Source of the DNA: Onthophagus taurus
Lineage: Eukaryota > Arthropoda > Insecta > Coleoptera > Scarabaeidae
Direction of reading: 5' to 3'
Assembly: GCF_036711975.1 (NCBI RefSeq)
Contig: NC_091976.1
Span: 9,734,001 to 9,798,000 of the forward strand
Length of the DNA stretch: 64,000 nt
Part shown: piece by piece, positions 46,451 through 53,647 of the stretch
Numbering within the stretch: the first letter of the stretch is position 1
Layout of the letters: each line of letters starts with the position of its first letter
Position numbers and translations under genes: made by a program
Notes under the pieces: generated by a model
Told to the model about the DNA's origin: nothing
The model's input: only the letters and a program-made list of their open reading frames with translations
Databases searched by the model: none

Positions 46451-47368
46451 ATGAATTTGTTAGAACCTAATCGTAACAGTTATCGTTTGACAGGCAAACG
46501 AATTGGTCGAGGATTTTTTAACAAGTTGATAGATAAACTTCCGATAGAACTTCATTTGCCAGGATATAATTTTTGTGGACCGGGTACCAAGTTGGAAAAG
46601 AGATTATCGAGAGGAGATCGAGGCGTGAATCCATTAGACGAAGCGTGTAAGAAACACGATATAGCATATACGGTCAGTTCAAATTTAAAATTTAGACACG
46701 ACGCAGACAGAGCATTATATAAAGCAGCGAAAGAACGAATACGAAATAAAGAGTCTACTCTTGGAGAAAAAGTGGCATCGTCCGCAGTTGCCGCCTTAAT
46801 GAAAGCAAAAGTAGCGGTCGGTATGGGCGTAGGTAGAAAAAGAAATCGTACGGGTCGACGACCTTTAAAAAAAGTCCGAACGCGTGTAAAGCGTGGTGGA
46901 GCTATATCTTTTGTAGATGCACTTCGATTCGCTCGCAACGCAATATCGAGATCAGGTGCTAAGAATTTGTTGACAAACGTTAAAGCGGCGTACGGAGCTT
47001 TGAAAAAGATAAGAAAAAGAATTTCCGAACCTAGAGGTCGAGTTATTCGAATTCCGAAAACGGGAGGATTTTTACCTTTAATTCCCCTGTTCGCAGCTTT
47101 AGGTGCCCTAGGTAGTATCGGCGGTGGTGCTGCCGCTATTGCAAGAACTATAAACAACGCGAAAACAGCTAGAGAGCAATTAGATGAAGAACGAAGACAT
47201 AACAAGGCTATGGAAGCAAAGGCCGTAGGTAGCGGATTTTATATAAAACCATATAAGAAAGGTTGCGGTTTGTTTATTGAAGGAAAGGGGAATAATGTTG
47301 GCGGCACAGGTTACTTCAATAAGCCCTATAAGAAAGGTTGCGGTATAACCACTAGTTCAAAAAACTAG
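46451..47368 (+). CDS. Maverick phospholipase A2-domain protein with core-peptide-like C-terminus
   Basis: The protein has 305 residues. Residues 36-47 (HLPGYNFCGPGT) form the calcium loop and residues 63-73 (DEACKKHDIAY) hold the His-Asp pair of a parvovirus VP1-type phospholipase A2, a domain used to breach endosomal membranes. The middle is very basic (GRKRNRTGRRPLKKVRTRVKR). A hydrophobic Gly/Ala-rich segment (FLPLIPLFAALGALGSIGGG, about 211-230) follows and recalls membrane-active core or cement peptides of adenovirus-like viruses. Two KPYKKGCG repeats close the protein. The last codons TCA AAA AAC directly precede TAG and form a slippery site leading into the protease frame. Confidence 0.85.
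   Translation: MNLLEPNRNSYRLTGKRIGRGFFNKLIDKLPIELHLPGYNFCGPGTKLEKRLSRGDRGVNPLDEACKKHDIAYTVSSNLKFRHDADRALYKAAKERIRNKESTLGEKVASSAVAALMKAKVAVGMGVGRKRNRTGRRPLKKVRTRVKRGGAISFVDALRFARNAISRSGAKNLLTNVKAAYGALKKIRKRISEPRGRVIRIPKTGGFLPLIPLFAALGALGSIGGGAAAIARTINNAKTAREQLDEERRHNKAMEAKAVGSGFYIKPYKKGCGLFIEGKGNNVGGTGYFNKPYKKGCGITTSSKN
47359..47365 (+). promoter_or_regulatory. Candidate -1 ribosomal frameshift site A_AAA_AAC
   Basis: The heptamer is in the correct phase for the upstream frame (..A AAA AAC) and is immediately followed by the stop TAG (47366-47368). Slipping back one base enters the protease frame, which opens only at 47356. A weak stem (CTCG at 47378 with CGAG, and CGTT with AACG) begins 12 bases downstream. 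Confidence 0.6.
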
Positions 47369-47745
47369 TTCGAATACCTCGTCGTGCGTTAACTAACGTC
47401 GAGTTGGAAAAGTTTGCGAAAGTACTAAAAATTCCACATTTTCGGGGTATATTTATGAGAGACAATCTCCCGAGTAAGATTAAAAAGAAGGAAAGAGGTA
47501 TTGTTAACTTGGATAACTTGAAAGGACGAGGGACTCATTGGGTCGCCTATAAGAAAGACGACAAGGACATATACTATTTCGACAGTTACGGTGATTTAAG
47601 ACCGCCATTAGAAATTGAACAATATTTGCTGTCAGACGGTAGGGGTGGTCAAGTAAAGTATAATTACTGTCGATATCAAAGAGAAATAGATCAAAATTGC
47701 GGACAGTTGTGTCTGAAGTTTCTAAGTAATAAAAGAACCTATTAG
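47365..47745 (+). CDS. PRO: Maverick cysteine protease (adenain-like)
   Basis: The open frame shows FRGIFMRDNLP, GRGTHWVAYK (catalytic His), IYYFDSYGDL (catalytic Asp), then NCGQLCLKFL with the nucleophilic Cys. This is the Polinton/adenovirus processing protease, which cleaves capsid and core proteins during maturation. The conserved N-terminal region (ALTNVELEKFAKVLKI) lies upstream of every ATG in the frame; the first ATG, at 47456, would remove it. The protease is therefore probably made as an extension of the phospholipase-domain protein by -1 frameshifting at 47359-47365. Splicing or a non-AUG start are alternatives. Confidence 0.85.
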   Translation, partial: LVRIPRRALTNVELEKFAKVLKIPHFRGIFMRDNLPSKIKKKERGIVNLDNLKGRGTHWVAYKKDDKDIYYFDSYGDLRPPLEIEQYLLSDGRGGQVKYNYCRYQREIDQNCGQLCLKFLSNKRTY

Positions 47746-47775
47746 AGTCTAGAGACGTTTAGACGTTCAGAAGTA

Positions 47776-48507
47776 ATGGAGAAAGAAGCAATACACACGA
47801 CATATACATTTACGTTGACTGGAAAGTCATCTGAATTGACTTGTAATTTTAATCCTCCGATCTATTTGAACGAATTTGGTAGTTACGAGTTGGCTCTTTT
47901 GAATTTCGAAACGTTTAATAGTTTAGCAAACGTTAATAAAAACAACAACGTAATCCAATACGAAGATAAGACAGGACATTTTAAAAACAATATAATAGTA
48001 CCTGTTGGAACGTACGATATTGATGATATTGCCGAGTTCGTGAATGAACAGCTAGACAAAAGACACGCTAAAAGTGTCGTAATAAGGATTAAGGGGAATA
48101 ATAACACACAACATTCTTTAATAAAAAGTACCCGTCGAATTAATTTTGCATGCGATAATTCTATAGGGCCGTTACTTGGCTTCAAGCCTCAAATATTACC
48201 TAGAGATACGGAAGTGGAATCCGATTTCGTAGTAAACATAAATAAAACGAACGCCTTACAAATTTATTGTAATTTAGTGACGGGATCGTATAATAACGGA
48301 GTTCCCGTGCACGTTTTATATCATTTTTTCCCAAACGTTCCGGCAGGTTTTAAAATAATCGAATCACCACAACTACCTATTTATTTACCGGTTTTAACGA
48401 ACGTGATTAGTAGCTTAACAGTACGTATACTTGATCAGGACGGAAACTTGGTAGACTTCAGAGAAGAAGAAATAACAGTGAGAGTTCACCTGAGATCGAT
48501 AAATTGA
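47776..48507 (+). CDS. Maverick minor capsid (penton-like) protein
   Basis: A 243-residue frame with a clear ATG. The sequence is beta-rich throughout (YTFTLTGKSSELTCNFNPPI, GSYELALLNFETFNSL, IGPLLGFKP) and ends ITVRVHLRSIN. Position (between protease and major capsid), size and these motifs match the single jelly-roll minor capsid protein of Polintons, which would form the vertex. No stops or shifts. Confidence 0.82.
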   Translation: MEKEAIHTTYTFTLTGKSSELTCNFNPPIYLNEFGSYELALLNFETFNSLANVNKNNNVIQYEDKTGHFKNNIIVPVGTYDIDDIAEFVNEQLDKRHAKSVVIRIKGNNNTQHSLIKSTRRINFACDNSIGPLLGFKPQILPRDTEVESDFVVNINKTNALQIYCNLVTGSYNNGVPVHVLYHFFPNVPAGFKIIESPQLPIYLPVLTNVISSLTVRILDQDGNLVDFREEEITVRVHLRSIN

Positions 48508-48530
48508 ATTATTTAAATTTGACTAACGTT

Positions 48531-48722
48531 ATGACAGTGTTATATCAAAACAAAAGAACGCGGTGGTCAAGAAGAGACAGAGCGAGAAAATTGTTTAATG
48601 GAGAAAACTATAAAGCGCGCGTCATCAGTCAACGTAGCGGCAGTAGAAGACGATCCATTCATCGATTATCACCAGTCAATCGAAGGTATTTAGTTCAGTT
48701 AGGATACGAAGTGTTAAAGTAA
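48531..48722 (+). CDS. Small basic Maverick protein
   Basis: A 63-residue frame, MTVLYQNKRTRWSRRDRARK..., about one third Arg/Lys. Its stop (TAA, 48720-48722) overlaps the ATG of the major capsid gene by one base. Composition suggests a nucleic-acid-binding core or scaffold peptide. No family recognised. Confidence 0.55.
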   Translation: MTVLYQNKRTRWSRRDRARKLFNGENYKARVISQRSGSRRRSIHRLSPVNRRYLVQLGYEVLK

Positions 48723-49981
48723 TGGACATTTTAAAAGTAACGGATAAGATAAAAACAGATCACTCTATCGTAAGTTATGAATTCCATTCGCATCAACCGT
48801 TTGGATCGACCACGTTCGATAACAATGACGAAATTAGAATTTCAATTCCGGAAATAGATAATTATACTTTACCGAGCGAGAGTTACCTATACGTCGAGGG
48901 TAGCGTTCGTAAGTTAGCCGCGGACGGAAGTATAACAAAAGATGCCAGCGCAACGGGGCAATTGGTTAACAATCCCGTTGCATTTATGTTTAGCGATATT
49001 CGATATCTTATTAACGGAGTACATGTTGATGGTGTGCGGAACGTCGGTATAAGCTCATGCATGAAGGGTTATTTCTCATCTACGCAGAACGAGGTGGTGA
49101 AATTAGAGAACGCCGGTTGGCACATAAAACCTTGGAAAGATGATATAGCGGGTGTTTCAAAGGCTTTAGATAAAAATGGAAATTTCGGTCTTAGCGTTCC
49201 GCTAAAAACGTTGCTAGGATTCGCAGAAGATTTCAGAAAGATCATGATGAACGTTCGACAGGAACTTGTGCTAATTCGCGGACACGATGATACGGACGTC
49301 ATCTTTCAACCAGCAGCCGCTCCGAACGACGAAAAATTGAAATTGATCATTAATAAAATTATATGGAGAGTTCCTCACGTGGCGGTGGGATTACGCGAAC
49401 AGTTGGCATTAACAAAACTATCAGAAAGAAACGTAGACATTCACGTTCCTTTTCGATCGTGGGAAATACACGAGTACCCTCAATTACCTCAAACTACGAA
49501 GCAATCTTGGGCCGTCAAAACTGCTCCACAATTGGAAACGCCTAGATTTATAATCATCGGATTTCAAACAAATCGAAAGGGTATATTTAAAGGAAACATG
49601 GCATTATTTGATAATATAAACTTAACGAACGTAACCGTTTTCTTGAATGGAGAACGTTTTCCGTACGATAATTTGAATGTGGATTTTGATAACAATCACT
49701 ATGCGATTTTGTATGATATGTATTCAAGATTTCAGCAAGCATACTACTATCAAGAAAGCGAACCTTTGTTTTCACCGGAAGAATTTAAAACTTACGCGCC
49801 GTTAATTGGAATCGATTGCACGTATCAACAGGAAGCAATACATAAAAGCGGAGTAGAAATAAAAATCGAGTATTCAACGAAAAATCCAATTCCGGAAGGT
49901 ACGACAGCTTACGCATTAATTCTGCATGACAGAGCATTTGTGTATTCGCCTCTTACGAAAATGGTTAAGCAATTAATATAG
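48722..49981 (+). CDS. MCP: Maverick major capsid protein (double jelly-roll)
   Basis: The frame encodes 419 residues, intact. Signature stretches include HSIVSYEFHSHQPFGSTTFD, FMFSDIRYLINGVHVDGVRN, YPQLPQTTKQSWAVKTAPQL and RFIIIGFQTNRKG. This layout is that of the arthropod Polinton major capsid protein, whose double jelly-roll trimers build an icosahedral shell. It sits directly after the minor capsid and the small basic protein. The intact frame supports a capsid-forming capacity. Confidence 0.9.
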   Translation: MDILKVTDKIKTDHSIVSYEFHSHQPFGSTTFDNNDEIRISIPEIDNYTLPSESYLYVEGSVRKLAADGSITKDASATGQLVNNPVAFMFSDIRYLINGVHVDGVRNVGISSCMKGYFSSTQNEVVKLENAGWHIKPWKDDIAGVSKALDKNGNFGLSVPLKTLLGFAEDFRKIMMNVRQELVLIRGHDDTDVIFQPAAAPNDEKLKLIINKIIWRVPHVAVGLREQLALTKLSERNVDIHVPFRSWEIHEYPQLPQTTKQSWAVKTAPQLETPRFIIIGFQTNRKGIFKGNMALFDNINLTNVTVFLNGERFPYDNLNVDFDNNHYAILYDMYSRFQQAYYYQESEPLFSPEEFKTYAPLIGIDCTYQQEAIHKSGVEIKIEYSTKNPIPEGTTAYALILHDRAFVYSPLTKMVKQLI

Positions 49982-50054
49982 TGGTACTGTTGAAGCAACG
50001 TCATTTAGTGTATCTCTAAACATCGAAGGAAACGTTTGCATATAGTGGTATATT

Positions 50055-50534
50055 ATGGATATTATGGTTTTTCAAAGGGATTTTATTATTTTGGACATTC
50101 AAGGTTTCACGATAAACGATGAAGAATTTATCCCAAAGGAACTGGCTTCTTACGACAGTAATCATTGTATAAGTCATTACGTGTTTCAACCTAGTCGAAG
50201 CTTTTCTTCACTATCTACCAAATTTCGCAATACGGCGAATTGGTTAATGAGTCATCATCATTGTATTGATTGGAACGACGGGTTTGTTCCTGCGTCTCGT
50301 TTCGATGAGATCGTTTATTATTTGTGTCGTTCGACAAAAGTAGCGTACGTAAAAGGACGTGAGAAAGCTACATTTTTAAGAAGAATTTTAACAATACCGG
50401 TAAAAGAATTGCCGGAAAATGAATGCAAATTGGAGGTTGGTGCGCCGATGTGTCCCTATCATAAAAAGAGACCAAGTATGTGCTCCTTATCGAATGTTTT
50501 TTATTTATTTTCATACGTATTCAGACATCTATAA
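50055..50534 (+). CDS. Maverick protein with DIQGF N-terminus and zinc-like tail
   Basis: The protein has 159 residues. The N-terminus reads FIILDIQGFTINDEEFIPKE, the middle has ANWLMSHHHCIDWNDGFVPA and AYVKGREKATFL, and the tail has MCPYHKKRPSMCSLSNV, a C-x2-H-x6-C-like cluster. This pattern recurs in arthropod Polinton-associated hypothetical proteins and recalls an RNase-H-like fold, but no catalytic assignment is justified. A GTATGT in the tail could act as a splice donor, but reading through keeps the conserved Cys/His tail. Confidence 0.55.
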   Translation: MDIMVFQRDFIILDIQGFTINDEEFIPKELASYDSNHCISHYVFQPSRSFSSLSTKFRNTANWLMSHHHCIDWNDGFVPASRFDEIVYYLCRSTKVAYVKGREKATFLRRILTIPVKELPENECKLEVGAPMCPYHKKRPSMCSLSNVFYLFSYVFRHL

Positions 50535-50590
50535 CTATATGTAAACGAATTGAGAAAGGCAGACGGGTAGTAGCGGTAGAGCAGTTCAAG

Positions 50591-50923
50591 ATGGAACGTC
50601 TTTGGCGGTTAGTTACCAGATTGGGACTTTCAACTTTTATAATTAATAAAGTGTGGGATATTATGGAAAGATACGAATCTGATTTATCTTTTGCGAATAT
50701 TAAAAACTACGAATTATGTTATTTACCAATCGATTATTATATCAATAAAGTAAAGCCATTAGATTTGGCGGCGGTTTGGTTTAAATTACCGTTGAAGTAT
50801 AGAAACGATGAGCGATTACAAAGCAAGCTGCCCTGTTTTGAACATTATAATTTGCCTCATTGGGAAACGCATATTGATGGTCCACCATCGGCAAGAAAGG
50901 ATTGTTCTTTATGTATGGTTTAG
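50591..50923 (+). CDS. Maverick protein of unknown function (110 aa)
   Basis: The frame starts MERLWRLVTRLGLSTFIINK, is helical, and ends in PPSARKDCSLCMV with a C-x2-C pair. Upstream in-frame codons overlap the previous gene's tail, so the ATG after AAG at 50591 is chosen. A splice acceptor-like TATTCAG lies at about 50523. No family recognised. Confidence 0.5.
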   Translation: MERLWRLVTRLGLSTFIINKVWDIMERYESDLSFANIKNYELCYLPIDYYINKVKPLDLAAVWFKLPLKYRNDERLQSKLPCFEHYNLPHWETHIDGPPSARKDCSLCMV

Positions 50924-51098
50924 TATATAAACATTGTCAGTTATAGATTGTAAATTAATAATAATAAAAGATTGTAAAAAGTGTAAAAAGTTGTTTTAAT
51001 TTAAAAGAAAAAATAGTTAATCTAAATGAATACATGGTATGTATACATTGGGTTGGGTTGGTATGATTTGGGTTGTACATTGAAAAAGTATTAAATTG

Positions 51099-51190
51099 GA
51101 AGAAAAAAAGGAAGAAAGAAAGGGGAAAAAAAGGAAGAAAAAAGGAAGAAAAAAAAAAAAAAAAAAAAGAAAAGAAAAAGGGAAAAGGAT
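51099..51190 (+). repeat. Long polypurine tract
   Basis: About 90 bases composed only of A and G, followed by CTCCTCC repeats and a run of about 14 C near 51280. It separates the capsid block from the right-hand gene block and can form triplex or slipped structures. No gene in 50924-51415. Confidence 0.85.
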
Positions 51191-51415
51191 TGTTTATTGA
51201 AGCTCCTCCTATGCTCCTCCCATGCTCCTCCCAAAGTGGAGATGGAAGAGTGGGGATGGGAGTGGGGGAAATCTAAAATTCCCCCCCCCCCCCTTTGTTG
51301 ACAAGCACCCTCTGCAGTTAGATTTTAACGTGCAACTGTATTTTTCATCAAGCGATGTAAGTATACATGTTTTTTTTATTAAAATAAAATTAATTAATTT
51401 TCTTTTCTTATCAAG

Positions 51416-52393
51416 ATGTCTCAAGACGGTTTTAGTCAAATTGATTTAACTGCTCCGGGTTTCGCCAGCCAGGAATCCTTTCTGTTAAACAGTTTTGACA
51501 TAAACCTGTTGAACATGTCGACTGTTGAGAAGGCTCTGGATCCAAACGTGCAGCCTAATGAGCAGCCGATGGATCCAAACGTTGAATCTAATGTGCAGCA
51601 AGCTACGGCGCTTCCAAACATCGCAGGTTCCTCGAAAGTCGACGATAAGAATGTGAAACACCTTTCACTTTCACTTCGTCGAAAGTCGGGGAACCGTGAA
51701 CACCGGAAGAAGGGTGCAGGTGTGTGGTTACCGCCAGATAAGTATAGAGAGCTTCGACGGGAGACCCGTGCTCGTTCGCGAAGTACCAAACACAAGCGTG
51801 TGTCAGTTGAACCTGCGACTCTGTCAAAGGTTGAAGTGACACACTCGGAAGTGGCTAGCGGCGATGAGTCCAACGACTCTCTTTCTTTAATGGCGGTATC
51901 CCAACACTGCACCGAAAACCGGACATACCTTAAAGCTATTAATGCAGCTTTTGTTTCTAAGGCTTCTTCTTCTAAAGCTTCGTCGATTCCCACTCCCCCT
52001 ACTAACATAAACATTCCTACCATAGAAGTTCCCTCATTAAGCCCGAAAGTACAAATCTTAAGGGTGGACACAATTCCCGCTACTTCAGTCATTTCCGATG
52101 TACCTGCCAGCCTTTTTTCAAATGCAATGTGTGCAGCAGTAGAAACAACCAAAGAGGAGATTTTGACCGAAATTAATATTTTGTATCAAAATTTTTATAA
52201 AGACCTTCATGCAAAGGTACTTCAATTGCAGACCTCTTTGAGAGAACTTGCACAGTTTAGGGAAGGGCTGGCGTCGAGTTCTAACCACTCTTTAACAACG
52301 TCACTCGACATCACCGTTGCAACATTAACCGTTGAAATGAAAAAAGCAGAATTCATTTTGTCTTCTTTACATACTAATAACTTCCCTTCCTAG
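51416..52393 (+). CDS. Maverick protein of unknown function, Ser-rich with C-terminal coiled coil
   Basis: The 325-residue frame starts MSQDGFSQIDLTAPGFASQE. Residues 40-65 are an acidic Pro/Asn repeat (DPNVQPNEQPMDPNVESNVQ). A basic Arg-rich segment (REHRKKGAGVWLPPDKYREL ... RARSRSTKHKR) follows, then a Ser/Pro linker, and a helical C-terminus (TLRELAQF-like, about 245-320) likely to form a coiled coil. Its role is unknown; a scaffold or DNA-binding function is possible. Confidence 0.6.
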   Translation: MSQDGFSQIDLTAPGFASQESFLLNSFDINLLNMSTVEKALDPNVQPNEQPMDPNVESNVQQATALPNIAGSSKVDDKNVKHLSLSLRRKSGNREHRKKGAGVWLPPDKYRELRRETRARSRSTKHKRVSVEPATLSKVEVTHSEVASGDESNDSLSLMAVSQHCTENRTYLKAINAAFVSKASSSKASSIPTPPTNINIPTIEVPSLSPKVQILRVDTIPATSVISDVPASLFSNAMCAAVETTKEEILTEINILYQNFYKDLHAKVLQLQTSLRELAQFREGLASSSNHSLTTSLDITVATLTVEMKKAEFILSSLHTNNFPS

Positions 52394-52401
52394 CTAAAAA
52401 G

Positions 52402-52713
52402 ATGTCCGGTAGCAACAACTTCGGGAGGGTGCTCACGTTGGAGCGAAGAGTTGCGTCATTGGAGGTCAAAGTAGATACCCTGTTTCAGCTGGTAGGCTAT
52501 ATCTATAATCTTTTTTGCACGTTTTTAATTTCATAATCTTCTTAGGTAAACAGTATTGTCTCAGAGTCGGCAGTGGTGAGAGGGCAGGTGCATGTTCAAA
52601 ACATGCACATACACCATTGTTCGACTGGGATAGAACCTCCGACACCGACACCTGCAGCGCCTCCGCCCCCGTATGAAGTGCGGGATGAGCAGGAAGAGGA
52701 GGAGGAGTGGTAA
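52402..52713 (+). CDS. Small spliced coiled-coil protein with PPPY late-domain motif
   Basis: Exon 1 (52402-52491) encodes MSGSNNFGRVLTLERRVASL and a heptad-like VKVDTLFQL. A 54-bp GT..AG intron (52492-52545, phase 0, CTTCTTAG acceptor) leads to exon 2 (52546-52713). Exon 2 continues VNSIVSESAVVRGQVHV and ends with a Pro-rich EPPTPTPAAPPPPYEV and an acidic tail. The total is 85 residues. Unspliced reading stops after 44 residues and loses the Pro-rich part. PPxY motifs recruit Nedd4-type ubiquitin ligases for virus entry or egress in several families, so this could be a virion or egress factor; that is an inference. Confidence 0.6.
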
Positions 52714-52732
52714 CCATTTTTCCTCCTCTTCC

Positions 52733-52765
52733 TTAGGTTAGGTTAGGTTAGGTTATGTTAGGTTA
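52733..52765 (+). repeat. Short TTAGG pentamer array
   Basis: About six units, one of them TTATG. TTAGG is the insect telomere unit. It lies between the PPPY gene and the ATPase and is too short to be a telomere. Confidence 0.85.
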
Positions 52766-52776
52766 AATGGTTAAGG

Positions 52777-52813
52777 TATTATACTTATTATTATTATTAT
52801 TATTATTATTATT
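52777..52813 (+). repeat. (ATT)n microsatellite
   Basis: About a dozen ATT units, just upstream of a TATATATAG box that may serve the ATPase gene. Confidence 0.9.
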
Positions 52814-52891
52814 CTTCTTAAATATATGTATATATAGTTTCCTTTGCTATATTTTCATTCAGTCTTATCCAATTCATTTAGTACGAGAATC

Positions 52892-53596
52892 ATGATCGAC
52901 GAGAAATTAAAATGTTTACCGCAACTTCTAACACTGCCTATAGTAAATTTTAGTAATGGTTCGGTCGAAGAACACTTTACAAGACACAGCAATTTATTTG
53001 GTGGAAAATGTAAGCGAGGTTTAATTGTAGGACCCTCAGGTGTCAGAAAAACAAATGCTATGTTATCGCTTTTAGTTGCACGTAATGGGTTGCGCTTCCT
53101 AAACTTGTACTTATGCTCTAATTCGTTATACCAAAATAAGTACGATTTTTTAAGACGTTTAATTGAACCTATAAAAGATTGCGGTTACTATGAATTTTCT
53201 AATATAGACGAGTTCATTCGACCGGAAGATGCGAAAGAATATTCGGTAGTCGTATTTGACGATGTTTCCTGTACAGGTCAAAATGTCATTAAGGAATTTT
53301 TTTCGTATGGTCGACATAAAAACATTGATTGTTTTCTAATTTGTCAAAGTTATAGTGCAATTCCAAAACAATTAGTTCGCGATAATTGTAACTTTTTGGT
53401 GTTATTTAAACAAGACTTAACAAATTTAAAACACGTATTTGAAGATCACATAATGAGCGATATGGAGTTTCATCGGCTAAAGGAAATTAGCGATGCTTGT
53501 TGGGAGAATAGACACGGCATCCTAGTTATTGATTTAGATTGTAGTGTATCTAAGGGACGTTACCGTAAGGGTTTTGATAAATTCATTGAAGTTTAA
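52892..53596 (+). CDS. ATP: Maverick packaging ATPase (FtsK/HerA type) with altered P-loop
   Basis: The protein has 234 residues from the ATG giving MIDEKLKCLPQLL; the longer frame starts at a non-ATG codon. The Walker A region reads GPSGVRKTN (residues 47-55), where the family has a Gly in place of Arg before the Lys. Walker B is VVVFDD (119-124), and the polar sensor is FLICQSY. The Arg codon AGA (53045-53047) is one transition from GGA. The family pumps DNA into capsids. The Arg would probably harm nucleotide binding, so this may be the one crippled gene of an otherwise intact element. Confidence 0.88.
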   Translation: MIDEKLKCLPQLLTLPIVNFSNGSVEEHFTRHSNLFGGKCKRGLIVGPSGVRKTNAMLSLLVARNGLRFLNLYLCSNSLYQNKYDFLRRLIEPIKDCGYYEFSNIDEFIRPEDAKEYSVVVFDDVSCTGQNVIKEFFSYGRHKNIDCFLICQSYSAIPKQLVRDNCNFLVLFKQDLTNLKHVFEDHIMSDMEFHRLKEISDACWENRHGILVIDLDCSVSKGRYRKGFDKFIEV

Positions 53597-53647
53597 AACT
53601 AACGACTTCAGCTGTACAGTTCGTAGTAACTTCACATACATCATACA

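Noticed and set aside
46552-47205. A 217-residue minus-strand frame opposite the phospholipase gene
   Set aside because: It mirrors the codon pattern of the plus-strand gene, and its sequence matches no family; it is a shadow frame.
50470-50525. An intron linking the 159-residue and 110-residue Maverick frames
   Set aside because: Splicing GTATGT to TTCAG would lead to a stop after six codons and would remove the Cys/His tail; reading through is preferred.
51436-52152. A 238-residue minus-strand frame opposite the Ser-rich Maverick gene
   Set aside because: Antisense shadow of the plus-strand gene, with no domain and no start context.
52733-52765. A true telomere or telomeric fusion point
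   Set aside because: The TTAGG array is only about six units and lies between intact Maverick genes.
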